Below are positions 32,247-43,462 of a stretch of 64,000 nucleotides of DNA, piece by piece (position 1 is the first letter of the stretch; the number at the start of each line of letters is the position of its first letter). The stretch is taken from NCBI RefSeq assembly GCF_031082405.1, contig NZ_JAVHJU010000038.1:1-64000 (forward strand). Reading direction: 5' to 3'. Under the pieces are notes generated by a model. That model did no database searches. It saw only the letters and a list, made by a program, of their open reading frames with translations, and was not told where the DNA came from. Position numbers and translations under genes: made by a program. This DNA comes from Amycolatopsis sp. A133. GTDB lineage: Bacteria > Actinomycetota > Actinomycetes > Mycobacteriales > Pseudonocardiaceae.

Positions 32247-35200
32247 ATGGGCGAGCTGGACCGGCGGCGAGCGCTCCGCCTGCTGGGCGCGGGCGGGGCG
32301 GCGGCCGCACTGGCCTCCGGCCTGCTGCCGGGCCCGGCCCGAGCGGCGGCAGGCGGCGCCCCGCCCGATCCGGTCGCCGCGACGTACCTGCGTGTCCTGC
32401 TGCGGCACACGCGCTGGGCCGAGCAGCAGTTCGACCCGGCCGCCGGGACCTACCCGGCCCGGGACTTCACCTTCGCCGTTGTGCTCGGCAACGCCGTCCT
32501 GCTCACCCGCGACGGTTACGACGCCACGATCGCCGGCGTCGGCCGCGAGACCCTCCGCGCGCACACCTTAGCCACGATCCGGCGCTTCGCCGCGTCGAAC
32601 CGGCTGGCCGGCGGGACCGAGTGGGGCCGGAAGCTGTTCTTCGACACCACCTTCCAGTCCTACTTCGTGCTCGCCGCGCGTCTCTTGTGGACGGACCTCG
32701 ACGAGCCGACCCGGCAGAACGTCGAGCGCATCACCGCCGGGCAGGCCGCCCACACCACGTCGCTCGGCACCGGCGACGACCCGGACTCGGGCAGCTGGAC
32801 CCCGCACGGCCTGCTCGGCGGCCACGTCGGCGACACCAAGCTCGAGGAGATGGGCGTCTACGCCCAATCTCTCGCGCCCGCGCTCGCGTGGGCCCCCGCC
32901 GACCCGCGGGCGGGCGAGTGGCGGGCGGCCTTCGGCGCGTGGAGCCGCAACGAGGCCGGACTGCCCGCCGCCGACCTGGCCAACCCGCGGCTCGTCGACG
33001 GCCGTCCGATCAGCGCGAACACCGCCACGAACCTCTACGACACCTTCCTCGTCGAGAACCACGGCTCGTTCGGCCCGCACTACCAGGAAGAGCTCTGGCG
33101 CACCTCCGGCCGCAACGCGATGCACTTCCTCGCCGCCGGCACGCCGCTGCCGGAGGTGCTCACCGCGCAGCCGAACGGCGAACTGCTCTGGCGCACCATG
33201 GTGCTGATGACCAGCGACGCCGGCGAGCCGCTGATGCCGATGGTCGCCGACCGCGAGCACCTCTACGGCCGCGACGTCATCCCGCTGGCCTTCCGCGCCC
33301 AGGTGCTCGGCGACCGCCACGCCGCCCGCGCCGAGGCCGACCTCGCCGCCCGCCTCGAGCCCTACCAGGCCTACGCGCCGGCCGACCGGATCACGAAGTT
33401 CTCCGGCGAACCGAAGTACGAGCCGGAGGCCCGCGCCGAACTCGCCATCAGCTACCTGCTGCACGAGTGGCGCGCCGCGCACGGCGGCCCGGTCGTCCCG
33501 GTGACCGGGCGCGAGTTCGACGCCCACGCCGCCGGGGTCGCCGACTTCGGCCCCGGCCCGGGCCTGCTCGCCCACCGCTCCCCCGCCGCCTGGGCCGGCA
33601 CGGTCAGCAAGCCCGGCTTCGTCAAGTTCGCCTGGCAGCCGCAGCACGACGACTGGCTCTTCGTGCTCGGCGGCGCCAACCCGATGCTGCTCCCCACCAC
33701 GAACTTCGCGGTGCTGGAACGGCACGCCAGTACCTGCACGAAGGTCCGCGACGGCTTCGACGGCACGGTCGGCGTCCTGCGCTTCGACACCGGCTACGCC
33801 GCGCTCGCCACCCTGCCCACCGGTGCCGCTGTCTACGCGAGCAGCGGCGTCGCCGCGGGCGAAGGCGTGCTGAACGTCCACAACCTCACGATGCCCGGCG
33901 TGCCCGGCCTCGACGGCGACCGCACCTACACCGCCGCCGAAGGGACCGTGACGGTGAAAGCGGGCACCGCACCGACCGGCGCCCGGACCGACGAGCTGAC
34001 CTTCGCCCCGGTCACCGCGCGGCACGTCCGCATGCTCGGCGTCGAGCCGGACCCGCAGTACGGCTACTCGCTCTGGGCGTTCGAGGTCCGCGACGGCGAC
34101 GGACCGGACCTCGCGCGGGCCGGGACCGCGTCGGCTTCTTCGGCGTCGCCGGGCAGGGAGGCGAAGTACGCCATCGACGGCGACGCGACGACCAGGTGGG
34201 CAGTGTCCACATCGGACCGGACCCGGGCGGACAGCCGGCTGGCGGCCGACCTCGGCGCGCCCAGGACGTTCGACCGCGTGCGGCTGAGCTGGGAGGCGGC
34301 CGCCGGCCGGAAGTACCGGATCGAAACCTCGCCCGACGGCCTGACCTGGACACCGGTGGCGACCTACCCGGTGCCCGCCCTGCGGACCACCGGCGGCCGG
34401 CTGGACGTCGACGGGCGCGCCGGGATCGTCGTCTCCGGGCCGAATCCGATCACGGTCGCCGGCGACCGCGTCACACTCTCGGACGGCCCGGCCGCACCGC
34501 TGCTCGCCGAGCTGTACCCCAGGCCGGCCGGCGCGCGGCCGTCCGGGCGCCTCACCACCACCGCGCCCGCGGTGCAGGCGAGCGTCACCGACGGCTTCCT
34601 GGTGCTGGTCAACCTCAGCGACGCCACGGTGCACGGCACCGTGACCCTGCCGGGAGAAACCCGGCTGTACCGCGGTGAGCAGATCGTCACCCGGACCGGC
34701 ACGGAACTCTCCTACGCGCTGGCTCCGGCGGAAGGCCGCATCGAACCGCCGCGGTTCACCGTGCGGGGGCCGGCCGGGATGAAAGCCGTCGTCCGCGACG
34801 CGAGCCGGGTGGAGCTCACCGCCCCGGCCGGGTGGCTGCCGGTGCTCGCCACCGTGACGCCGACCGGTGGCCGCGCGCGGCCTGTGCTGCTGCCGCCGCG
34901 GCGGACCGTACCGGTCGTCTTCGGCGAACTCCGCCCGTACCCGCTGACCGACCGCGCCCTCGGCGGAACCACTTTCCCCACCGAGCCCCGGCCACCGGGC
35001 ATGTCCAGCCCGGCCGCGGCCGTCGACGACGACCCGGCGACGGCGTGGCGGCCGGGCCCGGACGGCCGGATGGTCGTCGATCTCGGCGCGGTGACCGAGG
35101 TTTCCGCGGTCGAACTGGCCTGGACCCGCGGACGCGTCCCCGTCGCCACCGTCGAAACCAGCCTCGACGGCGTCACCTACACGACGGCGGACACCGGGCC

Positions 35201-35276
35201 GGCCCGGTACGTCGCCGTCCGCACGGACTGGCGGCCCGGTGACGCGAGCCTCACGCGACTGTCCGTCCGCACTTGA
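32247..35276 (+). CDS. Tat-exported discoidin-domain protein, probable polysaccharide-active enzyme
   Basis: 1009 residues. A Tat signal (DRRRALRLLGAGGAAAALASG) ends in ARAAAGG. Residues 45-560 are mostly helical and rich in Trp/His/Tyr (FDTTFQSYF; WTPHGLLGG; ENHGSFGPHYQEELW; YLLHEWRAAHGG), resembling an alpha/alpha toroid as in lyases and hydrolases; I cannot assign a CAZy family. Discoidin (F5/8) modules follow at about 570-730, where a tail-like fragment (YGYSLWAFEV) precedes a full module, and at about 900-1009. A secreted, carbohydrate-bound enzyme is likely. The LacI operator sits in its leader and the regulator gene starts 82 bases after its stop. Confidence 0.75.
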   Translation: MGELDRRRALRLLGAGGAAAALASGLLPGPARAAAGGAPPDPVAATYLRVLLRHTRWAEQQFDPAAGTYPARDFTFAVVLGNAVLLTRDGYDATIAGVGRETLRAHTLATIRRFAASNRLAGGTEWGRKLFFDTTFQSYFVLAARLLWTDLDEPTRQNVERITAGQAAHTTSLGTGDDPDSGSWTPHGLLGGHVGDTKLEEMGVYAQSLAPALAWAPADPRAGEWRAAFGAWSRNEAGLPAADLANPRLVDGRPISANTATNLYDTFLVENHGSFGPHYQEELWRTSGRNAMHFLAAGTPLPEVLTAQPNGELLWRTMVLMTSDAGEPLMPMVADREHLYGRDVIPLAFRAQVLGDRHAARAEADLAARLEPYQAYAPADRITKFSGEPKYEPEARAELAISYLLHEWRAAHGGPVVPVTGREFDAHAAGVADFGPGPGLLAHRSPAAWAGTVSKPGFVKFAWQPQHDDWLFVLGGANPMLLPTTNFAVLERHASTCTKVRDGFDGTVGVLRFDTGYAALATLPTGAAVYASSGVAAGEGVLNVHNLTMPGVPGLDGDRTYTAAEGTVTVKAGTAPTGARTDELTFAPVTARHVRMLGVEPDPQYGYSLWAFEVRDGDGPDLARAGTASASSASPGREAKYAIDGDATTRWAVSTSDRTRADSRLAADLGAPRTFDRVRLSWEAAAGRKYRIETSPDGLTWTPVATYPVPALRTTGGRLDVDGRAGIVVSGPNPITVAGDRVTLSDGPAAPLLAELYPRPAGARPSGRLTTTAPAVQASVTDGFLVLVNLSDATVHGTVTLPGETRLYRGEQIVTRTGTELSYALAPAEGRIEPPRFTVRGPAGMKAVVRDASRVELTAPAGWLPVLATVTPTGGRARPVLLPPRRTVPVVFGELRPYPLTDRALGGTTFPTEPRPPGMSSPAAAVDDDPATAWRPGPDGRMVVDLGAVTEVSAVELAWTRGRVPVATVETSLDGVTYTTADTGPARYVAVRTDWRPGDASLTRLSVRT

Positions 35277-35358
35277 TCGATCTCGCACCGGCCACGACGG
35301 GCCCGCGGGCGAGTACCTTGGCACCACAGGGCTTGCCACCCCCCGATCGGGAGGACGG

Positions 35359-36407
35359 ATGCGCGTCACGATCGCCGAGGTCGCCCGCCGGGCGCGGGTG
35401 AGCAAGACGACCGTGTCGAGGGTGCTCAACAACAAGGCCGACGTTGATGCGGCGACCGCGATCCGGGTGCGCGAGGTGATCGCCGCGACCGGGTACATCC
35501 CCAGCGCCGGCGCGGTCGGGCTGGCCCGCGGCGTGACGCGGACGGTCGGGATGCTGGTGCCCGGGCTGACCTGGCCGTGGATGGGCGAGGTGCTGCAGGG
35601 CGTCGCCGACGTCGTGGAGTCGAAGGGGTACGGCCTGCTGCTGTCCACCGCCAACCGCGGCGCCGATTCGCTCGGCGAGTTCTCCCGGCAGGTGTCGGCG
35701 AAGGCGTTCGACGGCCTGCTGCTGGTGGAACCGCCGGACGCGGTGCGGCACCTGCGCGTGCTGCACGACTCGGGCCTGCCGGTGGTGGTGATCGACGACC
35801 GCGGCCGCCGTCCGGCGTTCCCGTCGGTCGGCACGGACAACCGGCAGGGTGGCGCGGCCGCGGCCCGCCACCTCCTGGACACCGGCCGCACGCGGCTCGC
35901 CACCGTCACCGGGCCCCGCGACTTCGGCTGCACCGCCGACCGCCTCAACGGCTTCAACGAGGTCGTCCTCGACGCGGGCCGGACCCTCGACCCGCGACTG
36001 ATCATCGAAGGCGACTTCACGAGCGAAAGCGGCGAAGCGGCGATCCTGCAGCTGCTCGAAACCGGTCCGGAGTTCGACGCGGTCTTCGCGCACAACGACC
36101 TGACGGCGGCGGGTGTGCTGGCCGGGCTGCGCAAGTCCGGCCGGGCGGTGCCGGGGGACGTCGCCGTGGTCGGCTTCGACGACATCCCCCTGGCCGCGCA
36201 CACCCAGCCGCCGCTCACCACGATCCGCCAGCCGCTGCGGCAGATGGGCGAGACGGCGGCCGGGCTGCTGCTCGACCGGCTGGCCGGCGCGCCGTCCCCG
36301 GAGGGCCCGCTGATCGTCCCGACGGCGCTGGTGGTCCGGGAATCGACTCAGGCCACCGTCAGCACCCCCGAGAGCGGGACGGTGCGCGAGCCGTCAACGG
36401 CGCCGCC

Positions 36408-36417
<10 letters not shown>
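35359..36417 (+). CDS. LacI-family transcriptional regulator
   Basis: 352 residues. An N-terminal helix-turn-helix (TIAEVARRARVSKTTVSRVLNNK) and hinge helix precede a periplasmic-binding-like sugar domain (GMLVPGLTWPWMGEVLQGVAD; GTDNRQGGAAAARHLL; VVGFDDIPLAAHTQPPLTT). ATG at 35359 follows GGGAGGAC; the longer frame has no start signal. It likely represses the discoidin gene upstream through the 32213-32232 palindrome, and possibly the GH16 gene with which it overlaps tail to tail by 10 bases. Effector sugar unknown. Confidence 0.93.
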
Positions 36418-38114
<1,697 letters not shown>

Positions 38115-38225
38115 GGGCACCTCCACGGCGAACCGGCACCGGGGCGGCCTTGCCCCGGCGCTGATCGGCTCACGTGGTCGTCGGCGCGGGTGTGGGTCCC
38201 GGCCGGCGGCACGCTCTTACTTCAG

Positions 38226-38254
38226 GATATAAATAAAGAGCCGTAAAATGTCAA
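38226..38254 (-). promoter_or_regulatory. Housekeeping (sigma-70-like) promoter of the GH16 gene
   Basis: Minus-strand TTGACA (38249-38254), exact 17-base spacer, TATATC (38226-38231). A near-consensus promoter in an unusually AT-rich patch, about 110 bases upstream of the GH16 start, leaving a leader of roughly 105 bases. The rest of the 463-base gap 38115-38577 shows no gene. Confidence 0.6.
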
Positions 38255-38577
38255 CGGCCCTGCGCCGGACGGTCGCGGACTGGTCCGGGCGAGGAGAATC
38301 CGCGCCGGATCCTTGACTCCGCCGAACCCGGCACTGTTAACTGCGATCTCACCGACGGAACCGGTTCCGTGACCGCCACCGGGACAGTTCCGCCGCGACA
38401 CACACCCTTCGGGCTGACTGGTTCGCGCTCCTCGCACCACCCGGTACCGCTCCTCCGGCTCACGGCGCCGGGCGGGTGCCCGGACGCGAACCCGCCGCAC
38501 CACCCGACGCCGGCGCGAGCTGTGGGGCTCGCCCGGTCCGTTTTGCACGTCCTCCCCCTCGAGCAGCAGGCAGGCCG

Positions 38578-40791
38578 ATGAGATCAACGACGTTCTCCCC
38601 CGTACACCGCCTCCTCGTCATCGCCACCACCTTCGTCACCGCGGTCACCACCGCGGCGGTGGTCGGCTCCGCACCGGCCCAAGCCGCCGCGTGCGGCAGC
38701 ACCAACCTCGCGCAGGGCCGTCCCGCGACCGCGTCGTCGACCGAAAACGGCGGGACACCCGCCTCCGCCGCGGTCGACGGCAACACCGGGACGCGCTGGT
38801 CCAGCGCGTTCGGCGACCCGCAGTGGCTGCAGGTGGACCTCGGTTCCGCGCAGCAGCTCTGCGACGTGGTGCTCAGCTGGGAAGCCGCGTACGCCACGGC
38901 GTTCAGCGTGCAGCTGTCCGCCGACGCGAACAGCTGGAGCACGGCGTACTCGACCACCACCGGCACCGGCGGCACACAGTCGCTGGCCCTCACCGGCACC
39001 GCGCGCTACCTGCGGGTCCACGGCACCCAGCGGGCGACCGGCTACGGCTACTCGCTCTGGGAAGTGGCCGTGCACGGCACCGGCGGCGGGACGACCATCC
39101 CGCCGACCGACCCGCGCAACCCGGACCTCGGGCCGAACGTGTCGGTGTTCGACCCCTCGACCCCGGCCGCGACGATCCAGAACCGGCTGACGCAGCTCGC
39201 CGGCCAGCAGCACACCAACCAGTTCGGCAATGAGCGCTACGCCGTGCTGTTCAAGCCGGGCACCTACAACGCCGACGTCAACCTCGGCTTCTACGAGCAG
39301 GTCGCCGGGCTCGGCCTCTCCCCCGACGACGTCAACCTCAACGGCCACGTCCGCGTCGAAGCGGACTGGCTGCAGCAGGGCGACAACCCGAACAACAAGG
39401 GCAACGCGACGCAGAACTTCTGGCGGTCGGCCGAGAACCTCTCGGTGACCCTGCCGGCCGGGCAGGTCGAGCGGTGGGCCGTCGCGCAGGCCGCGCCCTA
39501 CCGCCGGATGCACCTGCGCGGCAGCCAGATCCAGCTGTGGAACGGCGGCGACGGCTGGGCCAGCGGCGGCCTGATCGCCGACAGCAAGATCGACGGCGTC
39601 GCCGTGTCCGGTTCGCAGCAGCAGTTCCTCACCCGCAACAGCGAGCTCGGCGGCTGGCAGGGCGGCGTGTGGAACATGGTGTTCGTCGGCTCGACCGGCA
39701 CCCCGCCGGCGTCGTTCCCGAACCCGCCGGAGACCGTGGTCGGCCAGACCCCGGTGATCCGCGAGAAGCCGTTCCTCTACGTCGACGGCTCCGGCAGCTA
39801 CAACGTGTTCGTCCCGGCCTTGCGGCAGAATTCCACGGGCACCAGCTGGGGCCACGGAGCGCCGGCCGGGCAGTCGATCTCGCTCAGCGAGTTCTACGTC
39901 GCCAAGCCGTCCGACTCGGCCGCGACGCTCAACGCCGCACTGGCCGCGGGCAAGAACCTCCTGGTCACGCCGGGCGTGTACCACCTCGACCAGTCACTGA
40001 ACATCACGCGCCCGGACACCGTGGTGCTCGGGCTCGGCCTGGCGACGCTGATGCCCACCAACGGGACCGCGGCGATCACGACGTCCGATGTGGACGGTGT
40101 GAAGATCGCCGGGCTGCTGATCGACGCGGGCGCGGTGAACTCGCCGGTGCTGCTGCAGGTCGGCCAGCCGGGGTCGAACGCGAACCACGCCGGTAACCCG
40201 ACGTCGCTGCACGACGTGTTCTTCCGGATCGGCGGCGCGGCGGTCGGGCGGGCGACCCAGACGCTGGTGGTCAACTCGAACAACGTCATCGGCGACCACA
40301 TGTGGCTGTGGCGCGGCGACCACTCCTACGGGGTCGGCTGGAACGTCAACACCGCGGCGAACGGACTCGTCGTCAACGGCGCGAACGTGACGATGTACGG
40401 CCTGTTCGTCGAGCACTACCAGCAGTACGAAGTGCTGTGGAACGGCAACGGCGGGCGGACGTACTTCTTCCAGAACGAAATGCCGTACGACCCGCCGGAC
40501 CAGGCGTCCTGGTCCAGCGGCGGCGGACGGCAGGGCTGGGCGGCGTACAAGGTGGCCGACTCGGTGACCAGCCACGAAGGCTGGGGGCTGGGCAGCTACT
40601 GCTTCTTCAACACGAATCCGTCCATTGTGGCCAGTCACTCGTTCGAGGTCCCGAACAACGGCGGCGTCCGGCTCCACAACCTGGTCTCGGTGTCGCTCGG
40701 CGGAGTCGGCACGATCGCCCACGTGGTCAACGACACAGGCGACCCGGCCAACACAACCCACCAGGTAAGCCCCCTCCTCAACTACCCGTAA
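38578..40791 (+). CDS. Secreted discoidin plus beta-helix protein
   Basis: 737 residues. Sec signal (LLVIATTFVTAVTTAAVVGSAPAQA), then one discoidin module (about 40-155) almost the same as the first GH16 module, then a long region (about 165-737) rich in Asn, Gly and short strands (VVNSNNVIGDHMWLWRGDH; NGLVVNGANVTMYGLFVEHYQQYEV), typical of a right-handed beta-helix as in GH55 or pectate-lyase-like proteins. Some homologues are mislabelled adenylyl cyclase; nothing here supports that. Next to a beta-glucanase, an exo-glucanase or glucan-binding role is plausible but unproven. ATG at 38578 begins the signal peptide. Confidence 0.8.
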   Translation: MRSTTFSPVHRLLVIATTFVTAVTTAAVVGSAPAQAAACGSTNLAQGRPATASSTENGGTPASAAVDGNTGTRWSSAFGDPQWLQVDLGSAQQLCDVVLSWEAAYATAFSVQLSADANSWSTAYSTTTGTGGTQSLALTGTARYLRVHGTQRATGYGYSLWEVAVHGTGGGTTIPPTDPRNPDLGPNVSVFDPSTPAATIQNRLTQLAGQQHTNQFGNERYAVLFKPGTYNADVNLGFYEQVAGLGLSPDDVNLNGHVRVEADWLQQGDNPNNKGNATQNFWRSAENLSVTLPAGQVERWAVAQAAPYRRMHLRGSQIQLWNGGDGWASGGLIADSKIDGVAVSGSQQQFLTRNSELGGWQGGVWNMVFVGSTGTPPASFPNPPETVVGQTPVIREKPFLYVDGSGSYNVFVPALRQNSTGTSWGHGAPAGQSISLSEFYVAKPSDSAATLNAALAAGKNLLVTPGVYHLDQSLNITRPDTVVLGLGLATLMPTNGTAAITTSDVDGVKIAGLLIDAGAVNSPVLLQVGQPGSNANHAGNPTSLHDVFFRIGGAAVGRATQTLVVNSNNVIGDHMWLWRGDHSYGVGWNVNTAANGLVVNGANVTMYGLFVEHYQQYEVLWNGNGGRTYFFQNEMPYDPPDQASWSSGGGRQGWAAYKVADSVTSHEGWGLGSYCFFNTNPSIVASHSFEVPNNGGVRLHNLVSVSLGGVGTIAHVVNDTGDPANTTHQVSPLLNYP

Positions 40792-40795
40792 CCGC

Positions 40796-40923
40796 AGCTT
40801 TCACGTGAAAGCTATCCGGAGTCACCATCTCCGGATCACTTTCGTAGGGAAAGTGACGCGCTCCAGGCCCGAGCTTTCACGTGAAAGCTCGGGCCTCGGG
40901 ACGTCACTTTCGTAGGGAAAGTG
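40796..40923. repeat. Block of five nested/tandem palindromes between convergent genes
   Basis: In order: AGCTTTCACGTGAAAGCT (40796-40813); ATCCGGAG-7-CTCCGGAT (40814-40836); TCACTTTC-5-GAAAGTGA (40836-40856); a perfect 30-base palindrome centred on the same CACGTG (arms GGCCCGAGCTTTCAC, 40866-40895); and CACTTTC-5-GAAAGTG (40905-40923). The CACGTG palindrome and the CACTTTCGTAGGGAAAGTG hairpin thus both occur twice in the same order. The last copy encodes the C-terminal SLRK of the convergent monooxygenase. Probable bidirectional terminators or a dispersed repeat. Confidence 0.75.
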
Positions 40924-42403
40924 CGCGCTGGAGGGCTGGGGCGAGCTCCGGCGGGTTGCGGAGCACGGCGGCGACGTACGCGTCCGGGCGGACCAGCCAG
41001 GCTTCGCCCGGGCGCGCACCCAGTGCCCCGCCCACCGGGATCTCCGCCGATCGCACGCCGGCGGGCGCCACCACTCCCGGCGTCGTCAGCAGCAGGAACC
41101 CCTGACGGGCCTGCTCGCGCAGCCGCCGGCCCGCGACGGTGACGTCCGGCAGCAGGATCCCGGGGCCGGGTGGCGGCAACGTCCCGCGCGGCGGCCGCCC
41201 GGCGAACGGGCGGTCCGGGTCCGGGGTGGTCAGCGGGGACCCGGTGTACCAGAACGGCTCGGCCAGCCGGCCCGAGTCGACCTCCGGGTGGGCGGCCGGG
41301 TCGTGGGCGGCCCGGGCCAGCACCTCGGCCCGGTGCCGCCGCTGCTTGTCGTCCTGCGGGACCAGGAAGTCCATCGTCGCCGTGGTCACCTCGGCGTTCT
41401 CGACGGCCGCCGCGTGCCGCTCGGCGTGGTAGCTGTCCAGCAGGCCGTCGCCGGCTTCGCCGCGCAGCACGCACGCGAGCTTCCACGCGGCGTTCTCCGC
41501 GTCCGCGACGCCGGAGTTCAGCCCGCGCGCCCCGAACGGCGCGACCAGGTGCGCGCAGTCGCCGGCCAGCAGCACGCGGCCGGCGCGCATCCGGCGGACG
41601 AGCCGGGTGTGGAAGCGGTAGACCGACCGCCACGCGACCTCGTACGGCCGGTCGCCGATGATCGCGCGGATCCGGCGGTCCAGGGCGCCGCCGGTCTCCT
41701 CGGCGGCGAGGTCGTAGTCCTCGGGCACCTGCCAGTCGATCCGGAACCGCGAGCCGGGGCACGGGTGGATCAGCACCTGACGGCCGGGGTTCCACGGCGG
41801 GTCGAAGTAGAACCGCCGCTCGGCCGCCCAGCCGGCGAGGTCGGCGCGGATGTCGCAGATGAGGAAGAGGTCGTCGAACGAGACGCCGGCCAGCTGCTCC
41901 CCCACCCCGCGCCGCACCGCGTCGCCGCGCGCGCCGGTGCAGGCGATCGCGTAGTCCGCTTCGATCCGGCGCGGCCCGTCCCGGGTTTCGCAGCGGACCT
42001 CGACGCAGCCCGGCTGGGTCAGGCCGGTGACGCGGTGGCCGCGGCGGACGTCGATCAGCGGTTGCCGCGCGATCAGCTCGTCCAAGACCTCCTCGACGCG
42101 GGCCTGCGAGAGGTTGACGAACGGCGGCAGCGCGGACCCCGCGCCGGGCAGCCGGTAGGAGAACAGTTCCCGGTCCCGGTGGAACGTCCGGGCGGTCGTC
42201 CAGGTCAGGCCCTCCTCGGCGAGGCACCCGGCGCCGAGCGACGCCCAGACGTCCAAGGTGTCCCGCTGGTGGCAGATGGCCTTGGACCCCACGGGATCGC
42301 GCCGCTCGTGCTCGTCGACGAGCACCACCGGCACGCCCCGGCGCGCGAGCAGCAGCGCGGCCGTCTGGCCGACCGGGCCGCTGCCGAGGACCGCGACCGT
42401 CAT
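40904..42403 (-). CDS. FAD-dependent aromatic hydroxylase (MhpA/PheA-like)
   Basis: 499 residues. FAD motif TVAVLGSGPVGQTAALLLARRG, an EHERRDPVGSKAI segment, the DG motif DYAIACTGARGD near 160 and the GD motif VLLAGDCAHLVAPFGARGLNSGVADAENAAWKL near 280, all characteristic of 3-(3-hydroxyphenyl)propionate/phenol hydroxylases. A thioredoxin-like C-terminal domain is short. ATG at 42403 overlaps the MBL-fold gene stop (ATGA), so both are one operon, with a divergent MarR as likely regulator. The last codons lie in a palindromic repeat, suggesting that the end of the protein was reset by repeat insertion. Confidence 0.88.
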   Translation of the reverse strand: MTVAVLGSGPVGQTAALLLARRGVPVVLVDEHERRDPVGSKAICHQRDTLDVWASLGAGCLAEEGLTWTTARTFHRDRELFSYRLPGAGSALPPFVNLSQARVEEVLDELIARQPLIDVRRGHRVTGLTQPGCVEVRCETRDGPRRIEADYAIACTGARGDAVRRGVGEQLAGVSFDDLFLICDIRADLAGWAAERRFYFDPPWNPGRQVLIHPCPGSRFRIDWQVPEDYDLAAEETGGALDRRIRAIIGDRPYEVAWRSVYRFHTRLVRRMRAGRVLLAGDCAHLVAPFGARGLNSGVADAENAAWKLACVLRGEAGDGLLDSYHAERHAAAVENAEVTTATMDFLVPQDDKQRRHRAEVLARAAHDPAAHPEVDSGRLAEPFWYTGSPLTTPDPDRPFAGRPPRGTLPPPGPGILLPDVTVAGRRLREQARQGFLLLTTPGVVAPAGVRSAEIPVGGALGARPGEAWLVRPDAYVAAVLRNPPELAPALQRALSLRK

Positions 42404-43362
42404 CCTTGGAGCTGGTCCCAGACTTCGCGGTCGCGCTCGGCGGTCCAGACCACCGGCCGCTCGATGCCGGACAGCTCGTCCCACAGCCGCGAGACGTCGA
42501 AGGGCAGGCAGTGCTCGAAGATCGGCCAGTGCCCGTACTGGTCGTCCAGCGCGGCGTGCGTGCGCTCGAAGGCCTCCTTGAGCGTGCCGCCGGCGTCGCG
42601 GACCGCGCCGACCTCGCGGATCATCGTGTCCAGGAAGTGCCGGGTCTGCGCGACGGCGGCGTCGACCGCTTTCCTCCCGCGGCTCACCCCGCCACGGCCG
42701 CCGATCAGGGTTTCGGCCCCGAAGGCGGCGACGCGGTCCAAAGTGGACGACGCCCAGTCGCGGTGGAACGCGTCACCGGTGTACAGCGCGGCTTCGGCTT
42801 CCACGAGGTCGCCGGCGTAGAGGATCTTCTCGCGGGGCAGCCAGGCGACGATGTCGCCCTCGGTGTGGCCGCGCCCGCAGTACTGCAGGACGAGGTCGCC
42901 GCGGTCACCGCCGAGGTCGATCGTGAGCCGGTCGGAGAAGGTCAGCGTCGGCCAGGTCAGCCCGGGCACCGAGTCCGCGCCCTTGGCCAGCCGCGGCATC
43001 CGGCCGAACTCGCTCGCCCAGTCCTCCTTGCCGCGCTCGGCGACCAGGGCGCGGGTGTTTTCGTGCGCGACGATCACGTCGGCGCCGAACGCGGACGCGC
43101 CGAGCACGCGCACGGCGTGGTAGTGGCTCAGCACCAGGTACCGCACCGGTTTGTCGGTGTGCTCCCGCAGTTTCGCGAGCCATTCGCCGGCCGCGACGGG
43201 CGTTGCCAGCGCTTCGAAGCAGACGAGGAAGTCCTCGCCTTCGATCGCGCCGATGTTCGGGTCGCCCTCGGCGGTCAGCGCGTAGACGCCCTCCGCGAGC
43301 ACTTCGAGGGTCTGCGCTTTCTCCGCCAGGTCGGCCGAAGAGGCGAAGGCTTTCTTCGTCAC
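42400..43362 (-). CDS. MBL-fold protein with an incomplete metal motif
   Basis: 320 residues. Metallo-beta-lactamase fold features are visible: VRYLVLSHYHAVRVLGAS, YCGRGHTEGDIVAWL and ILYAGDLVEAE. The canonical HxHxDH motif reads HYHAVR, so the Asp-His pair that holds the second zinc is missing, while the first two His, the GHTEGD His and the GD Asp remain. It may use one metal or act differently from standard hydrolases. Upstream of and overlapping the aromatic hydroxylase, it could process a hydroxylation product. Divergent from MarR with an operator-like palindrome between. Confidence 0.82.
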   Translation of the reverse strand: MTKKAFASSADLAEKAQTLEVLAEGVYALTAEGDPNIGAIEGEDFLVCFEALATPVAAGEWLAKLREHTDKPVRYLVLSHYHAVRVLGASAFGADVIVAHENTRALVAERGKEDWASEFGRMPRLAKGADSVPGLTWPTLTFSDRLTIDLGGDRGDLVLQYCGRGHTEGDIVAWLPREKILYAGDLVEAEAALYTGDAFHRDWASSTLDRVAAFGAETLIGGRGGVSRGRKAVDAAVAQTRHFLDTMIREVGAVRDAGGTLKEAFERTHAALDDQYGHWPIFEHCLPFDVSRLWDELSGIERPVVWTAERDREVWDQLQG

Positions 43363-43376
43363 CGCGAGCGCTCCTT

Positions 43377-43398
43377 GATCGTCAAAGGATTGACCATC
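43377..43398. promoter_or_regulatory. MarR-type operator
   Basis: GATCGTCAA-AGGA-TTGACCATC: 9-base arms with one mismatch around a 4-base spacer, 14 bases upstream of the MBL-fold start and between it and the divergent MarR gene. Size and symmetry suit a MarR dimer. Confidence 0.55.
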
Positions 43399-43462
43399 TG
43401 CCGGGTCAGGCTAGCCCGCCGGACGACCGCGGGGAACCCTCGCCTCGCCTAGCCTGAGCCGC

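Noticed and set aside
38222-38587. A 121-codon minus-strand frame in the GH16/beta-helix promoter region
   Set aside because: Arg-rich, motif-free and spans a near-consensus promoter; judged non-coding.
38578-40791. Adenylyl cyclase, a label some homologues carry
   Set aside because: No cyclase motif is visible; the sequence is discoidin plus beta-helix-like.
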